Assembly: GCA_963971225.1 (NCBI GenBank)
Contig: OZ020267.1
Coordinates: forward strand, 31,293,298 to 31,357,297
Length of the DNA: 64,000 bases
Reading direction: 5' to 3'
DNA from: Melieria omissa
Lineage: Eukaryota > Arthropoda > Insecta > Diptera > Ulidiidae
Shown here: piece by piece, positions 43,867 to 55,115 of the stretch
Layout: each line of letters starts with the position of its first letter
Numbering within the stretch: position 1 is the first letter of the stretch
The notes under the pieces: generated by a model
What the model was told of the DNA's origin: nothing
Databases searched by the model: none
Seen by the model: the letters and a program-made list of their open reading frames with translations, nothing else
Translations under genes and position numbers: made by a program

Positions 43867-44267
43867 TATAACATAAACTGCGCCTGATTCACGTATTGTG
43901 CACGTTTTATCATTGAAAATGTCGGCTTTCTTCTATTACCGTCGCAGACACAACATCAAATAAATAAATAGCAAACACATTAATGTGAAGCGATATCGGT
44001 GCCAAAGTTCTATTAGAAAACATTTATTTAATGTATGTCTGTAAGTAATGATAAAAGTTTCCAGCGACTGGTGCCGCGCTCAGTAAACTTCCCATCACCA
44101 ATGCAGCGTTTTTAATATTCCAAACACTGTTCGGCCGTTGTTTGTTTTCCTTACAATAAAATCAATTAGGGGAAATTACAACAATGAAATTATGTAAAAT
44201 ACTCAAAAGCCATACGAATGAGGGATTATTGAAAATATTCCCACTAATCGGCGTCTTTTACTTGCAG
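43867..44267 (+). other. Intron, distal part
   Basis: Unique-looking DNA leading to the acceptor cttgcag (44261-44267). No repeat recognised. Confidence 0.55.
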
Positions 44268-44471
44268 ACCCCCGCGAATGGACGGAGGAGCATGTCATCT
44301 ACTGGCTGAACTGGGCGAGAAAAGAATTCTCGCTGGTCTCAATGAATCTTGAGCCGTTTATTAAAATGAAAGGACGTGATATGGTTGAATTAGGCAAAGA
44401 CAAGTTTCTGGCGATATCGCCACCGTACACCGGCGACATACTGTGGGAACATTTAGACATTCTACAGAAAG
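44268..44471 (+). CDS. pnt: pointed exon: core of PNT/SAM domain
   Basis: Second PNT-encoding exon of Pointed P2. The acceptor is ttttacttgcag and the donor g/gtaagt at 44472. The Asp codon is split over the preceding intron. It reads [60 protein letters not shown] and HLDILQK. This is the bulk of the PNT domain: '[17 protein letters not shown]' and '[21 protein letters not shown]' match the ETS1/Pointed family (established). The domain docks MAPK and, in flies, binds the SAM protein Mae and forms helical oligomer contacts. No stops or frameshifts. It is 204 bp and phase 1 at both ends, so omission would keep frame but delete the domain core. Confidence 0.98.
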
Positions 44472-46051
44472 GTAAGTAACGTACACGGCGTGTTCGTAGG
44501 CTAAGAGCTGTAAAGAACTGTGGCCAGGGGTCAGGCGGGACGCCAGTTGGGTGTGTGTGCAGCGAATACTAAACAGTCGCTGGCGCCATGTTAAAAGTTG
44601 TTGAGAACCCAATTTGGCGGTCAACTTTTGAGAATGGGAAAAGCAATGCATGCATCCAGACAGGACCTGATTGTGGAGCGAATGTGTTCAACAGGTGTAA
44701 TGGCCCATGTTAACCAGTCCTGGCCGCGCGCGACCTAATGGAATCACAAATTTTCCTAATAGGCTGCAAGCATTGGACAGTTGGCTGCCACGGCGCAATG
44801 GCGCTTTGCTGTGCCGCAAAATTAGATTTAAACTTCCGCTAATGCGGCGCGGACACAGCGCAGCGGCAGCGGCAGCTGCAAGCCACACTTTCTAACCTGT
44901 GTCTGCGCTGACCGGGTCCATAACTCACTTTGGCACTTTGGTGAAAAACACCAAATACAACAACAACAACAATTGAGTAATAGAAAAATTGAAAAGGTAC
45001 ACAAAATAGAGTAAAAAATCTGCTTAAAAGCGGATGTCTTCGAGGTAACCGAATCACCAGTTGGCAGCCAAGCCGAGTGGCCGCTGGCATGTGGCAGAGA
45101 GCAGCTGTTGGCCGCCGTCGCTGTTGCTGTCAGTTTTGTTGGCGCAAATTCAATTGTGAACGGGTTAGCTGGGCGCAATGGTCGCGTGCCCGGTCAGCGT
45201 TGGCGTTGGCGCGGCTTTTGCAAGGAACTCGCTGCCTGATAACGTTAATGGCCCAAAGGAAGCAGACAATATGCGCAATCAGCTGCCAATTTGCTTATCG
45301 CACAGTCTGCCCTCTGTTCAGTGCCGTTCAATGTGTGTGAGAGAGAGAGAGAGCGGGGAGGGGAATTGAAAAATTGCAAATTTATTAAATTTAGACTTAT
45401 TGCATTTCGCTGCATGAGTATGTTTGTGCGTTTGTGTGTGGCAGCAGCAGGATTCAGGGTTGCAGTGCCCAATGATGCTTTTATAGATAATTTTGTTAAT
45501 GTAAAGTTAGAAATAAAATGACATTAAGTATTGTATGAAGTCTGAAAATTTCATATAATGTAAAATTATTCAAATTAGTTTAAATTTTTATTATTGGATG
45601 CATAGATCGCTTTGGCAGGTTTTGGTTTGAGTGGACCATTTTAAACTGAGTAAAGTGATGGTATTTTACATAATTTGAGAAATTTGTAAAATATGGAAAC
45701 ACATTTTTAAGTTCACTTAAAATGTAAAGTAAAAAAATGCAATAATTTGCAAGTTGACTGTCGTAAGTTTCGTAGTAGGAGGAATGATTGGAAAACGTTC
45801 AAGAGGAAGTGAAGAATGACTGACCCCGAAGGTTTAACACCGAAGAGCTGCATTTCCACCTGGTGTATCGAAATAATATTTTTTTTGCCATTTTGACTCT
45901 TTGCTTTTGTGTGTTAAACTTCTCGCTCTAAGAGTCGAGCATATAACTAATTTTTTAAAATTAAATAAAAAAAAATTATAAAAATTTGAAAAGCAAAATG
46001 TGATTGTTCTCAAATTAATAAAATGCATAAAATTAAGGATATTAATGAAAG
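44472..46051 (+). other. Intron with higher-GC island
   Basis: Starts with donor gtaagt. 44480-45480 is GC-rich, with (GCAGCG) near 44860-44880, (CAA)n 44955-44973 and (GA)n 45340-45352; short overlapping frames have no domains. 45500-46051 is AT-rich. Candidate intronic enhancer (inference). Confidence 0.4.
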
Positions 46052-46143
46052 GATAGGTTAGGTTATGTAGCTGTCTGGGCATGGAACTTGCCGGAAGACA
46101 CACTTGGGCCGTGAAATGGGCCCGTTGTGATACCACAAGTGGG
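46052..46143 (-). repeat. LINE-3'-end-like interspersed fragment
   Basis: A GGTTA tail (ggataggttaggtta) is followed by gtagctgtctgggcatggaa, cttgccggaagacacactt and gggcccgttgtgataccac. It matches 35905 and 20918 and abuts a mariner-like terminus at about 46140. Confidence 0.7.
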
Positions 46144-46300
46144 CTGAAAAGTTTCCTAACCTAACAATGATACAAGACATTGTTTCAGATATTTTATTTT
46201 TAATAGACCCCTTCTCAGTCAACACACTTCTCACAGCGATGCTTCCATCTCTTTGATCCGCAGAAGTAGAGTGTTGGAAATATTCTTTCGAAAACTCTTT
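46140..46300 (-). mobile_element. mariner-like 3' end fragment (4th copy)
   Basis: The terminus-like tgggctgaaaagtttcctaa (46140) is followed, on the minus strand, by RWKHRCEKCVD-stop-EGVY (about 46251-46205), which resembles the C-terminal '.HR..KC...EGDY' of mariner transposases. I could not locate the other end, and the upstream catalytic region is unreadable. Confidence 0.5.
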
Positions 46301-46810
46301 TATCTAAAATGAGCCAACACACAGCTTTCTTATACCTAAATCTTAATTCAATATGCGATCAACACATTTCTTAAAAATATTCATAACCTCTACTATCTCA
46401 ATTACTTGAATTCGACCATTGTCCCACACCATTTGGTAAACTTGAGCAATGTTTTTTGTCAACAGTTGCATTTTTTTAACGAATCAAACTTTCATAGTCT
46501 ACCAAGCTGGACGATTAAACCTTCAACAACGTTAAAATTGAGTTGCCAAAAATTTCACAGCAGTAAAATATGGCGCAGTGTCCCTGTAACAACATCTAAC
46601 TCGGCTTTAATTTTCTTAAATTTTTTATTGTCTTTCAAAAATCAATATTTAATAACAACTCAATAGTTATTTAGTACCTTTTTTTATCCGTTTCCACCAA
46701 AACACTCACATTGATTGATTCAAATTATTATGAAAAAAGCTTCGCATTCAAAATGGTTGAATTTTTGGTGACTTCTTTTCTTTCCTTCCTTTTCTTGACA
46801 TTTTTTAGAC
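46301..46810. other. Unassigned intron sequence
   Basis: Possibly more of the decayed mariner (minus strand) but with no motif I can defend. Confidence 0.3.
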
Positions 46811-46814
46811 CATG

Positions 46815-46968
46815 CTCAGACCTTTTCTTACCTTTTGTTATCGATTGTTGCCATCTTCATGTTGAGGTGGAAAACTTTTCAGATCATCCTCAGTTCATTT
46901 CCTACATTTTGTTAACGAGTGTTGCCTTCTTCAAATTGGAGTCAGAAACTTTTCAGACCATCTTCGTA
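46815..46968. repeat. ~75 bp tandem duplication
   Basis: 'ccttttgttatcgattgttgcc...aaacttttcagatcatc' and 'cattttgttaacgagtgttgcc...aaacttttcagaccatc' are two consecutive diverged copies of about 75 bp. Confidence 0.7.
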
Positions 46969-46969
46969 C

Positions 46970-47165
46970 GATGTGTTGAACGATCCGTCGATCCCACTTT
47001 TAAACCCATCCTTTCCTTCTTCTGTAGTTATGTTCTCCCAATTTCTCATCTCCAGGCTCGTCCCTTTTTTTCTTTTCCATTCGTTATTCAACTGTCAAAG
47101 AATAAACAACCTCACCAACTCGACTCTCACCGTGCTTTACTCCGACCGCCAATCATAGCCGCGGA
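46970..47165 (+). repeat. Dispersed repeat shared with 54.9-55.1 kb
   Basis: Contains ccgtcgatcccacttttaaa, ccttccttcttctgtagtta and tgttctccca. The complement of 54905-55115 carries the same order (ccgtcgatcccatccctaat, 'tttccttctccttttgtaat', 'tgttcccctca'). Unclassified; the two copies are inverted. Confidence 0.65.
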
Positions 47166-47243
47166 ATTGTTTAAAATCCTAAAATATTTGTAAATTTTTT
47201 TACATATTTTTTTTTGTAAAAACTCGTTTGTTTTAATTTTTAG

Positions 47244-47444
47244 ATTGTGAGAAGAGCATAGAGGATATTGTGAATAGCAACGCATTCGAGGCAGCAACAA
47301 CAGCATCGGTCTGCGGGTCAGATCATCAAGTGGGCGGCAATTATCTGGGCAATAGCAATGCAAGCCATCGTCTGGCGCCCGACTACAATACGCCACCAGC
47401 CAGCGATAAGAGCAGTTTTCACTCGCCCTCAGTGCATCACAGTG
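47244..47444 (+). CDS. pnt: pointed exon: C-terminal to PNT domain
   Basis: Third P2-type exon of Pointed. The acceptor is tttttag (47237-47243) and the donor g/gtgagt at 47445. It reads (D)CEKSIEDIVNSNAFEAATTA, SVCGSDHQVGGNYLGNSNAS, HRLAPDYNTPPASDKSSFHS and PSVHHS. The first segment (CEK..EDIV..N.FE.ATTASVCGSDHQV) is the recognisable Pointed sequence just after the PNT helix. The rest is Ser/Asn/Pro-rich linker expected to be disordered and to connect to the common exons carrying the ETS DNA-binding domain, which lie beyond the window. It is 201 bp, phase 1 at both ends, with an intact frame. The three exons encode about 174 residues. Confidence 0.95.
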
Positions 47445-47860
47445 GTGAGTCAAAGATTTGCATAGACATTTTTTAGGTTAAGTATAAAGGGGTCAATGTT
47501 TTGGTTAGTAGTAACCATTTCTTATTTTTTGATTAGGTGTAAATGTTATTACTGTTGTAACAGTTAGTGCTAACCGAAACATTAAAAAAATTATGAAACT
47601 GATACAAAAAAATTATAATGGTTATCCTTAACCAAACTACTTGGTTAGATAACTATGTTTCCAAGAACTAGTATGATTCTTATTTAAAAACAATATTGAC
47701 CTCCCTATTGTTTCTAAATTTAAATATAGGTTATCAATAACCAACAGAAATAACCTAAACTATTGATTTTGTTACAACTGTCAATAATGAAACCATTTTG
47801 TTTATCAGAAGTAGAGCAAATCTATGAACATATTATTTTTTGTCCTGAGTGACTGACAAA
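47445..47860 (+). other. Intron, proximal part
   Basis: Donor gtgagt, then AT-rich DNA with several ggttagt/actaacc motifs. A weak pair of inverted ends (ggggtcaatgtttt about 47489 and its partial complement about 47706) might mark a MITE but is not convincing. Confidence 0.4.
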
Positions 47861-49640
47861 TTAACTTACTGATTTATCATCACCAAACCCAAACCGCTGA
47901 AGCTACAAACATGAAATTTGAACATTTCACTTTAGAAAATAAACTTCCGCTAAGAAGGGATTTTTTGAAATTAGGGGGTCTAAAGGGCCAAATGGGTTAA
48001 GGTGCTGTGCGAGAAAAGGTGATTTCATAGACTAATTGATTTCAAAGTTGGTAAAAATCAAATCAATCTAATCAAAAATAATTCGATATGTCAGTTTTAA
48101 TTGTTCAAAAATTTTAATTTAACGGTGTCAACAATGAGTTAGGGTTTGTTAGGATTTTGATTTTCAAAAAAATTTCGACGAAAACGAGTTGAATTACACT
48201 CATTTGAAGTGGTTTTACTAAGTGTCATAATAATCATTTGAAGTGTTTTCATCAATTTTAAAGACAATTTTTTCATGATTCTTCATAGTCTTCCCTTTTC
48301 TTCTTCTTCTTTTCGTCTTCTTTTGAAATCAAAATCGGGAAGCCTTTAAAATTGATGAAAACACTTCAAATTATTTTATAAAAAACATGATTTAATAGGT
48401 TTTTTGACTTCACACTCAGTAAAACACTTCAAATGAAAAGTAAATCGACTCGTGTTTTATATTTTTTTTAAATCGAAATCTGACAGGGTCTACAGCAGGT
48501 TAATAGTTTGTATAAAGAAACATGATTTAGTGTTTTTTTACATTCTTAAAATTTAGTAGAACCATTTCAAATGTGATATAATTTGATGCATGTTTTAATA
48601 TTTTCAAAATACAAATTTGATGGGTTAAAAGTTTAGAGAAACTGTGAAAAATATGAATTAATGGGCTCATTCACTTAAAAGTTGGTGAAAGTGCTCCAAA
48701 TAAGAAATAATTTCATGTGTTTTTCATTTTCGAAATGTAAATCCAAATCTTACTGGGTCAACAATGGGTTAATAGTTTGTATAAAGAAACATGATTTAGT
48801 GTTTTTATGACTACAAATTTAGTAAAACCACATCAAATGAGAAAAAATTCCAAGTATTTTTTTTTTAATTTTTTCGAAAATAAAAATCGAAAGTATCAGC
48901 AATGGGTTAAAAGTTTGTTTAGAGAAACTGTGAATCATAAATAGAGCCGTTGACTTCAAAGCAGTGATAAAGTGATTGAAAACTGAGAGGATTCACGAAA
49001 TTTGGCTGTTTTGGTATCACTGCTTCAAAGTTGGTTAAAGTGCTCCAAATGAGAAATATTTTTGTATGTGATTTTAATTTTCTTGAAAATCAAAATCTAA
49101 CTGGATCAACAATGGATTAATAGTTTGTATGGGGAAACTTGATTTAATGACTTTAATTGACTTCAAATCAAAAGCATTTCAATGAAAGTATTTGAAATGA
49201 AAAGTAATGAGACAAATATTTTTCATAAAAATGTGATTAATTGTGATTGAGAATAGTGATTTATTGTGGCCCATTGACTTCAGACTTGGAGAAATAATTC
49301 AACAGGTGTTTTTAAATTTTTCGAAAAATAAAATCTGACGGGGTCAACATTGGGTTTATGTATGTAGGGGAAATTATTTAATGAGACTTCAAAGCAGGGA
49401 AGTATTTCAAATGAGATACAATAATAACTAAATCAAAATCAAAATCTGAGAAGGTCAACAAAGGCTTAAGAGAATAGTAATTTATTAGACTTTAGACTTT
49501 GAAAAACTACTTGAAATTTGAAATAGTTGACATGCTTCTTTCAATGTTCGAAAATCAACATCAGACAAGATAAAAAATTTGTTGTTTAGGTGAAGAAACA
49601 TAAAATCGCAAATTATTTCAATGAAATCACAAATTTTGTG
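47861..49640. repeat. Degenerate array, related to 41.1 kb array
   Basis: Opens with actgatttatcatcaccaaa and 'accgctgaagctacaaacat', matching the head of the array at 41.1 kb. gggtcaacaatgggttaa-like motifs follow near 48125, 48485, 48748, 48895, 49100, 49338 and 49455, each followed by 'agtttgtataaagaaac' and 'gatttaatg'. Spacing is about 120-360 bp. Confidence 0.8.
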
Positions 49641-52420
49641 CGTGCAAAGGCGCCGGGTCCAGCTAAGATTTATTTTTCGGACCAAATATTAGAAAATTTA
49701 TGAAAAATAACTAGTTTACCAAATGTTTATGTTATCATCCTGGTGTGAATTTGCTTTGGTGATAGAAAAAGTAACGACTGGAAGCAAAATTAGGCGAATC
49801 TTTTTACAAAACAATTTTACAATGTCATTAGGAGTTCCATATCTGCATCTTGAATTTTTTTCCTGAAAAACTTGTCAGACATTTATCAAGATTTAAGAAG
49901 AGTTGAAAGAAAATGCAGAGGTTTCTGGGATGAGAGAATATGGAGAAATTATTGTTGGTCAGTCATAAGTTAGACGTTCCAAAAGCAGAAGAGATTCCAC
50001 TCTATTAACTTTACAATTTGAATTTTTTACTAATGAAGTGACGAGTTTTTAAGTGACTTTCAGCGATTAATTATTTATCTTCATTTAAAAAGGTTGTGAA
50101 TGATTAAAACAAGTATTTGCCATATAAAATGTTAAATAATTAATAACAAATAAATTTAAAAATGTATAAAAACACTGCAAATCATCTTCATCCATCATCC
50201 GACTTGTGCAATATTGAGCAAAAAATTATCAATTATTTCAAGTTCCCTAACAGTGTACATTCCATGTACATTTTGGTGTCAAATAACACTCACACACACA
50301 TAAATAAACACACAAGTACTCGTATGTATTTGGCGGTGGTGGCACATATCCGGCGTGTGCCCGTCGCAACGGTGGTGGCGCATCCAATTGCCGACAAGCG
50401 GATCGTGTGTTGTTTGTGTTTGTGCGTAGCTTCTTCGAATTTCAATTTCAAGTTGATTTTAATTTTTTTTAATTTTTTTTTTTTTTATTTATTTTTTCAA
50501 TTTTTATTTTTAGTTTGACTTGTTTTGTGTGCATATTTAATTTATGTTGGCAGCAATATCGTTTATTAATTGCTAATTTGAACTTTGTTTGGACAAACTA
50601 TTAATTTTATTTTGATTCTTGTTAATTTATTTCTGTGCGACCGATGTGAAACGGAAATTAATTTTCAAAATATTGTGCAAAACAACAACAAAAGCGTAGG
50701 GGAAAAAATACAAAATGCCACAAATGGAGATTTGAGATTTCAGACTATGGTCGCGACGGACAGGTCGCTGGCGCCAACGTGGGCTCGGCGCCTAATGTTT
50801 ACATCAGCTTAAACATTCAGTTAAGCGATACAAATTGAATTACTGCCACCGTTGCCATCGGCCCCACACCAATAACAATATTAATGATATAAATACAAAT
50901 TGCAGCGGCAGCTAGTATGAATATTTGTGGCGACTGCGTGCGTGTGTGTGTGTATGTGTGTGTGTGCGGCCTGTCATGGTGTTAACATGATGTAGTGTAA
51001 GCAATAAAATTTATTAATATTCACAGTGGCTTAATTGAGCTGGCAGCATGAAGAGCACACACACACACACGCACACCCACACACAGCGCCGCATTGTGCC
51101 GGCTGCTGCGTTCCGCCCAGCTCGGTATTAATTTCTTATCCTCTGACTTATCCGCCAGCGTTGACAGTATAATAAATTAATTGAATTTACGCTCTTTGAC
51201 ACGTCGCAATGTGAAACAACATTCAACATCTCACAATGGTTCATTGTGTCGGCGCTGGCCATTTGAATACAACGCACAAATCGTTAATGAAACTATCAGC
51301 ACACACACACAAACGAACGTCACGCGTTCCACACCATAATGTTTATTTTATTTCATTTTTTGTATTTCAAGTTTTTTTTTTTTTATGAAAACGTAAAGTT
51401 TCATATTGGCTGTTGTCTTTCAATTTGTGGTGTTCTCATTCCGCAACGGCAGCATTCACGTTAATCTTCGTTTTTAATTTGATTTAATTTTATTATTCAT
51501 ATGTGTGCGTGTGTGTGTGTGCGCCCGCACAGGCGAAACGACAACGCAACGAACAGTCAGCGTTCGCTCATTTGCCACAACTTTTGTGGTCATCTGCAGT
51601 CATTGTCGTTGCGGTTGTCGTACCGTTGTCCGTGTTTGGGGTCCGTGCCCGCATGTGTGCCTCCCTCTCCCGCCCCTCCCACCCCTCTGCGCAGACAATC
51701 AACTCACTGCGTTCCGTTTCGTTCCGCTCCTGCGGCGCTGCGGTTTATGTTAATTCGTTTTGATTGTTTTTGGTTTTATTTTTGTCAGCTGGTCATTAAT
51801 TTGTTGAATTTGCATATTATTGATGCTATTTGCATATTATTCCATTATGCGTTGTCTATGCGGCGCGTTGCGCGCTTCGGTCTTTGTTTTAGTTGGAGTT
51901 TCTCTCTTCGCATTGGTTGCCCTCGTTGCACAACTATTCTATTTATTGACTTTGTGAATGTTTTTTATTTTGTTTTTTTTCTTATAAATAGAACGCAACA
52001 TTGTGTGCACTGTTTTTTGCATTTGTTGCTGTTTTTTATTTTTTTATTTTTGCAATTTTCTTTTCAATTCTTGCTCACATTGTGTCCTGTCGGCACACTG
52101 GTTGACTATAAAACAGCGCAGTTCATTGCAATTGCGCTGCGTCCAGGTGTTCGGCAGTTTCACGCCCTACCATGCCATGACAAAAGGGGTGCTCGACCAT
52201 GTGTGTGAGTATATGTATATATGTGTTTGTAAGTGTAGTCGTATGCAAATCACTCGCAGTTATTTCATTTCATTCCATTCCATGAAATGCATTGCGATAA
52301 TATCTACGAACTGATTGTTGCTGACAATCTTAATTACTATTTTTAATGCGTTTCTACTTAACGCAAATGTGTAGCATAGAGTGAGTACAGTGGCGCGTGA
52401 AATGATTTCAATTTGGCTGG
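49641..52420. other. Intron, AT-rich then GC/CA-rich island
   Basis: 49641-50880 is AT-rich without a supported feature. 50881-52320 is an island with (GT)n 50940-50964, (CA)n 51056-51069, 51300-51310 and (TG)n 51502-51522. The longest non-repeat frame of the window (51501-52208, +, 235 codons) starts inside the (TG)n run and has two overlapping rivals in other phases; it shows no domain. Candidate location for a regulatory element or the downstream P1-type promoter of pnt (inference from fly gene order). Confidence 0.35.
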
Positions 52421-52429
52421 TTCTGAACT

Positions 52430-52535
52430 CCTATTTTGAGTCCAATGCCATTTGAAATCATATTTGCCAACTGAAAATTGGTGTAACAAAGAGATATTTG
52501 GGGCGGTTGAAACCTCTCAAACCCCCCCCCCTCAC
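52430..52535 (+). repeat. Dispersed repeat pair member A
   Basis: ttttgagtccaatgccattt...gaaatcatatttg...gtaacaaagag..attt.ggggc matches 58045-58140 in the same orientation (ttttgagtcgaatactattt...gaaaccatgtttg...ataacaagaag..att.ggggc). Confidence 0.6.
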
Positions 52536-52822
52536 ATCCACTGAGGGAGGTCATAATTCCCAAACAGATGTAGAACACCCTTTGTGTTCAGGTATCAACT
52601 GACTTCTCAGTGGAACTAAAGGTGCCTCTAGTATTTTCCCACCAGCCAATCTACTTACTGAATTTTTGTTGAGGCTCCAAATTTGTCAGAACTTAAGTCG
52701 TTCTGAAATCTTTTTGTTACCATTGACCATTTCACAGATTAAAAAAGACAACTATGATAGTTTCTACGACCAAAGGCTGCTTTGAGTAGCAATCTGCAAC
52801 ATCTACTTCATTTACTACTTCT

Positions 52823-53465
52823 GCTGGCCCCATCTACTTCAAATAGTTGCGAGGTACTAGATCTTTAACTATCAGACGTCCTTCAATTTACAAAAGCTTC
52901 AGATAAGCTAAAAAAGATCCAGAGTCTCTGGGAAACCTGAAATCAAGGGCTGCCTTTTGAATGCTGCAGAATCACCCAGAGGTGGGCCTGGCTAGATCGA
53001 CTTTCAGTAGTTGCGAGGCACTGAAACTCGAACTGCTGGTCATCATTTACTTTAGAAAAACATCGGATAGCCTAAAAAAGATCGAAAAACTCCGGGGTGC
53101 CAAAGGTTCCCTTTCGAAGCCCGCAGAATCACCCAACATTGGGACTGGCCATATCTTCTTCACATAGTTGCGAGGTACTGGATCTTAAACTTCACTTTCG
53201 AAAGCATCTCCGGGAAAACTGAAATCAAGGGTTGCCTTTTGAAGGCTGCAGAATCACCCAACGGTTAGCCTAGTCAGATCGGCTTCAAGTTATTGCGAGA
53301 ACTGCAACTATGGAACATCCTTCACTTTAGAAAATCATCAGATAGGCTGAAAAAGATCCAGACTCTGCGAAACCTGAAATCAAGGGCTGCCTTTTGAAGC
53401 CCGCAGAATCACCCAACATTGGGGCTGGCCAGATCTACTTCAAGTAGTTACAAACCAGTGGCAAT
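52823..53465. repeat. ~156 bp tandem array, 4 copies
   Basis: 'gcagaatcaccc' occurs at 52966, 53123, 53248 and 53403 (steps 157, 125, 155), with 'agttgcgaggtactg', 'ttcactttagaaaa', 'gataggctgaaaaagatcca' and 'ctgaaatcaagggctgcctt' between. The third unit has a deletion. A diverged inverted copy is at 59690-60010. Confidence 0.9.
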
Positions 53466-53760
53466 TGCTAGTCAAGTGGGAGGTCATAGCTGTGGTACAA
53501 TGGACAGCAATAAGGATAGCATTTTAATAAAACAACAACAACAAAAAAATCAAATTTATTCTGAATTTATTTATGAATTTATTAACATTTATGCGTTTAT
53601 TTATGGAAGAGCGAATCATTCGATTTTGTTGACAGTGCTTCAAGTGGTTGGCCCAATTTTTGATGACTCGGTCCATCGAAATGCTCTCGTAGAGCTTAAA
53701 GCCTTCTTCCGCAGAATCTCAGTAGACTTTTATACCAACAACTATTTTTTAACTCAACTC
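53466..53760. other. No gene recognised
   Basis: A 120-codon plus frame (53419-53781) starts in the tandem repeat and ends in the Harbinger-like MITE terminus; no domain. Confidence 0.4.
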
Positions 53761-53763
53761 TTA

Positions 53764-54184
53764 AGGCTTGATTACACGTAACGAGTCGAGTGACGAGACA
53801 TCAAAATGGTACTAGGCCGAAAGAATTGGGATAGCGAGCAAAAGCGACGAGTTGTTCAAACGCATTTTGACACGTGGCGAGTCAGTTCGGTTTTACAACG
53901 CACAAAATGAACTAAGCAACTCGCGCAATTAAACTCAACCGAGCGAAAAGTGGTGTGTGACGCATTCCGCATGTGACGAGCGATTCCGCGAATCGATGCG
54001 AAAAAGAGAAAAATGTAACGGTAAAGTAGTGCTCGGCCTAGCAAACAAAATGTGATTCTAGTGGCTCTCCCGCCACTTTCATCGGTCACTGACTCAATCA
54101 AGAACTCGCCTTACTGTTTAGATGAAACGAGTACTCGTTCGAGTTGCTGTCTTGTCACTCTACTCGTTACGTGTAATCAAGCCT
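53764..54184. mobile_element. PIF/Harbinger-like MITE, 421 bp
   Basis: 31 bp inverted ends with one mismatch (AGGCTTGATTACACGTAACG from 53764, complement ending 54184) are flanked by TTA on both sides (53761-53763, 54185-54187). A TTA/TAA 3 bp duplication is characteristic of PIF/Harbinger elements. The interior has no transposase. Confidence 0.85.
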
Positions 54185-54187
54185 TTA

Positions 54188-54904
54188 TTGCTAAGAAAGA
54201 ATTGATTGTTGACTGCAAAATATATTCAAAAATATTCAAAACTTCATACCTCTGTCTTATTACTCAAATTTTACGCTAACAAACCAAAAATATATAAATA
54301 TGAAATATCAAATTTTGTACCGGAATTATCCTCAACCTCAACTTGAGAGTTTTCAACAAGTCAGCTTGTCCAGATTGTAACTGAGGTGAAACTAAAAATA
54401 TATAAAAATATAAACATTCATAATAAATGAAATAAATAGGTAAAAGATATAAATAAACAAGGAAGTAAAAAAATATAAATATATAAATAAGTAAACTTAT
54501 GTAAGTAAAACTGTAGAACTCTATGTAATTATAACTCGAGTGAAACTGAAAATATATCCATATTTTTATTAATAAATCATATCATATATTTATTTATAAA
54601 TATATTCTTACGATTTATTTATAGTGAGGCAGTTTAAGATTTCTTTGATTTAGAAGTAATTTTTTTTTATAAAAAATGCTGCAATTTTTTTATACCGTCA
54701 GAATACATTTCAGATTACTTAAAGTATAGAGAATTGTTAGTCAATTAATACTCGTAACTATAATTGAAATGCATTATTTATGCGTTGTTCATATTTTTCC
54801 ACCGTTGACATCATAAATCTGTCTTAGTTGTATTGTTTATATTTTTACTGTTTCCATATGTAAATCGAAAGTATGCAACCTTTTTTACTAAAAACTTTAC
54901 TACT
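54188..54904. other. AT-rich, no gene recognised
   Basis: Dense ATA/TATA stretches (54280-54620) and short duplications of 'gaggtgaaactaaaaatata' near 54383 and 54540. No supported feature. Confidence 0.4.
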
Positions 54905-55115
54905 GTTCGTTTCGCAGCGGAGCGGATAAATAAGAATACGTGGTGGGAGTTCGGGTTTGTGTGTCTTTTATTCAACGTATGGTTGACAAGTGATACAAGA
55001 AACACTGAACGATACGAACGGTCGAAGCCGGGGAGCAGAAAATATGAGGGGAACATGATTACAAAAGGAGAAGGAAAGATTGGGATTAGGGATGGGATCG
55101 ACGGATCACTATACA
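54905..55115 (-). repeat. Dispersed repeat shared with 46.97 kb
   Basis: The complement matches 46970-47165 in order. The minus-strand frame (55128-54811) reads DPSIPSLIPIFPSPFVIMF and the plus-strand frame at 46919 reads DPSIPLLNPSFPSSVVMF, so similarity holds at protein level too. Family unknown. Confidence 0.65.

Noticed and set aside
47488..47706. Possible MITE in the intron after the third exon
   Set aside because: The inverted ends (ggggtcaatgtttt) align only with gaps and no target duplication is visible.
51501..52208. 235-codon plus frame, longest non-array ORF
   Set aside because: Starts in a (TG)n run, two other phases are also open over the same start, no domain, and low-complexity Phe/Leu stretches from T-rich DNA.
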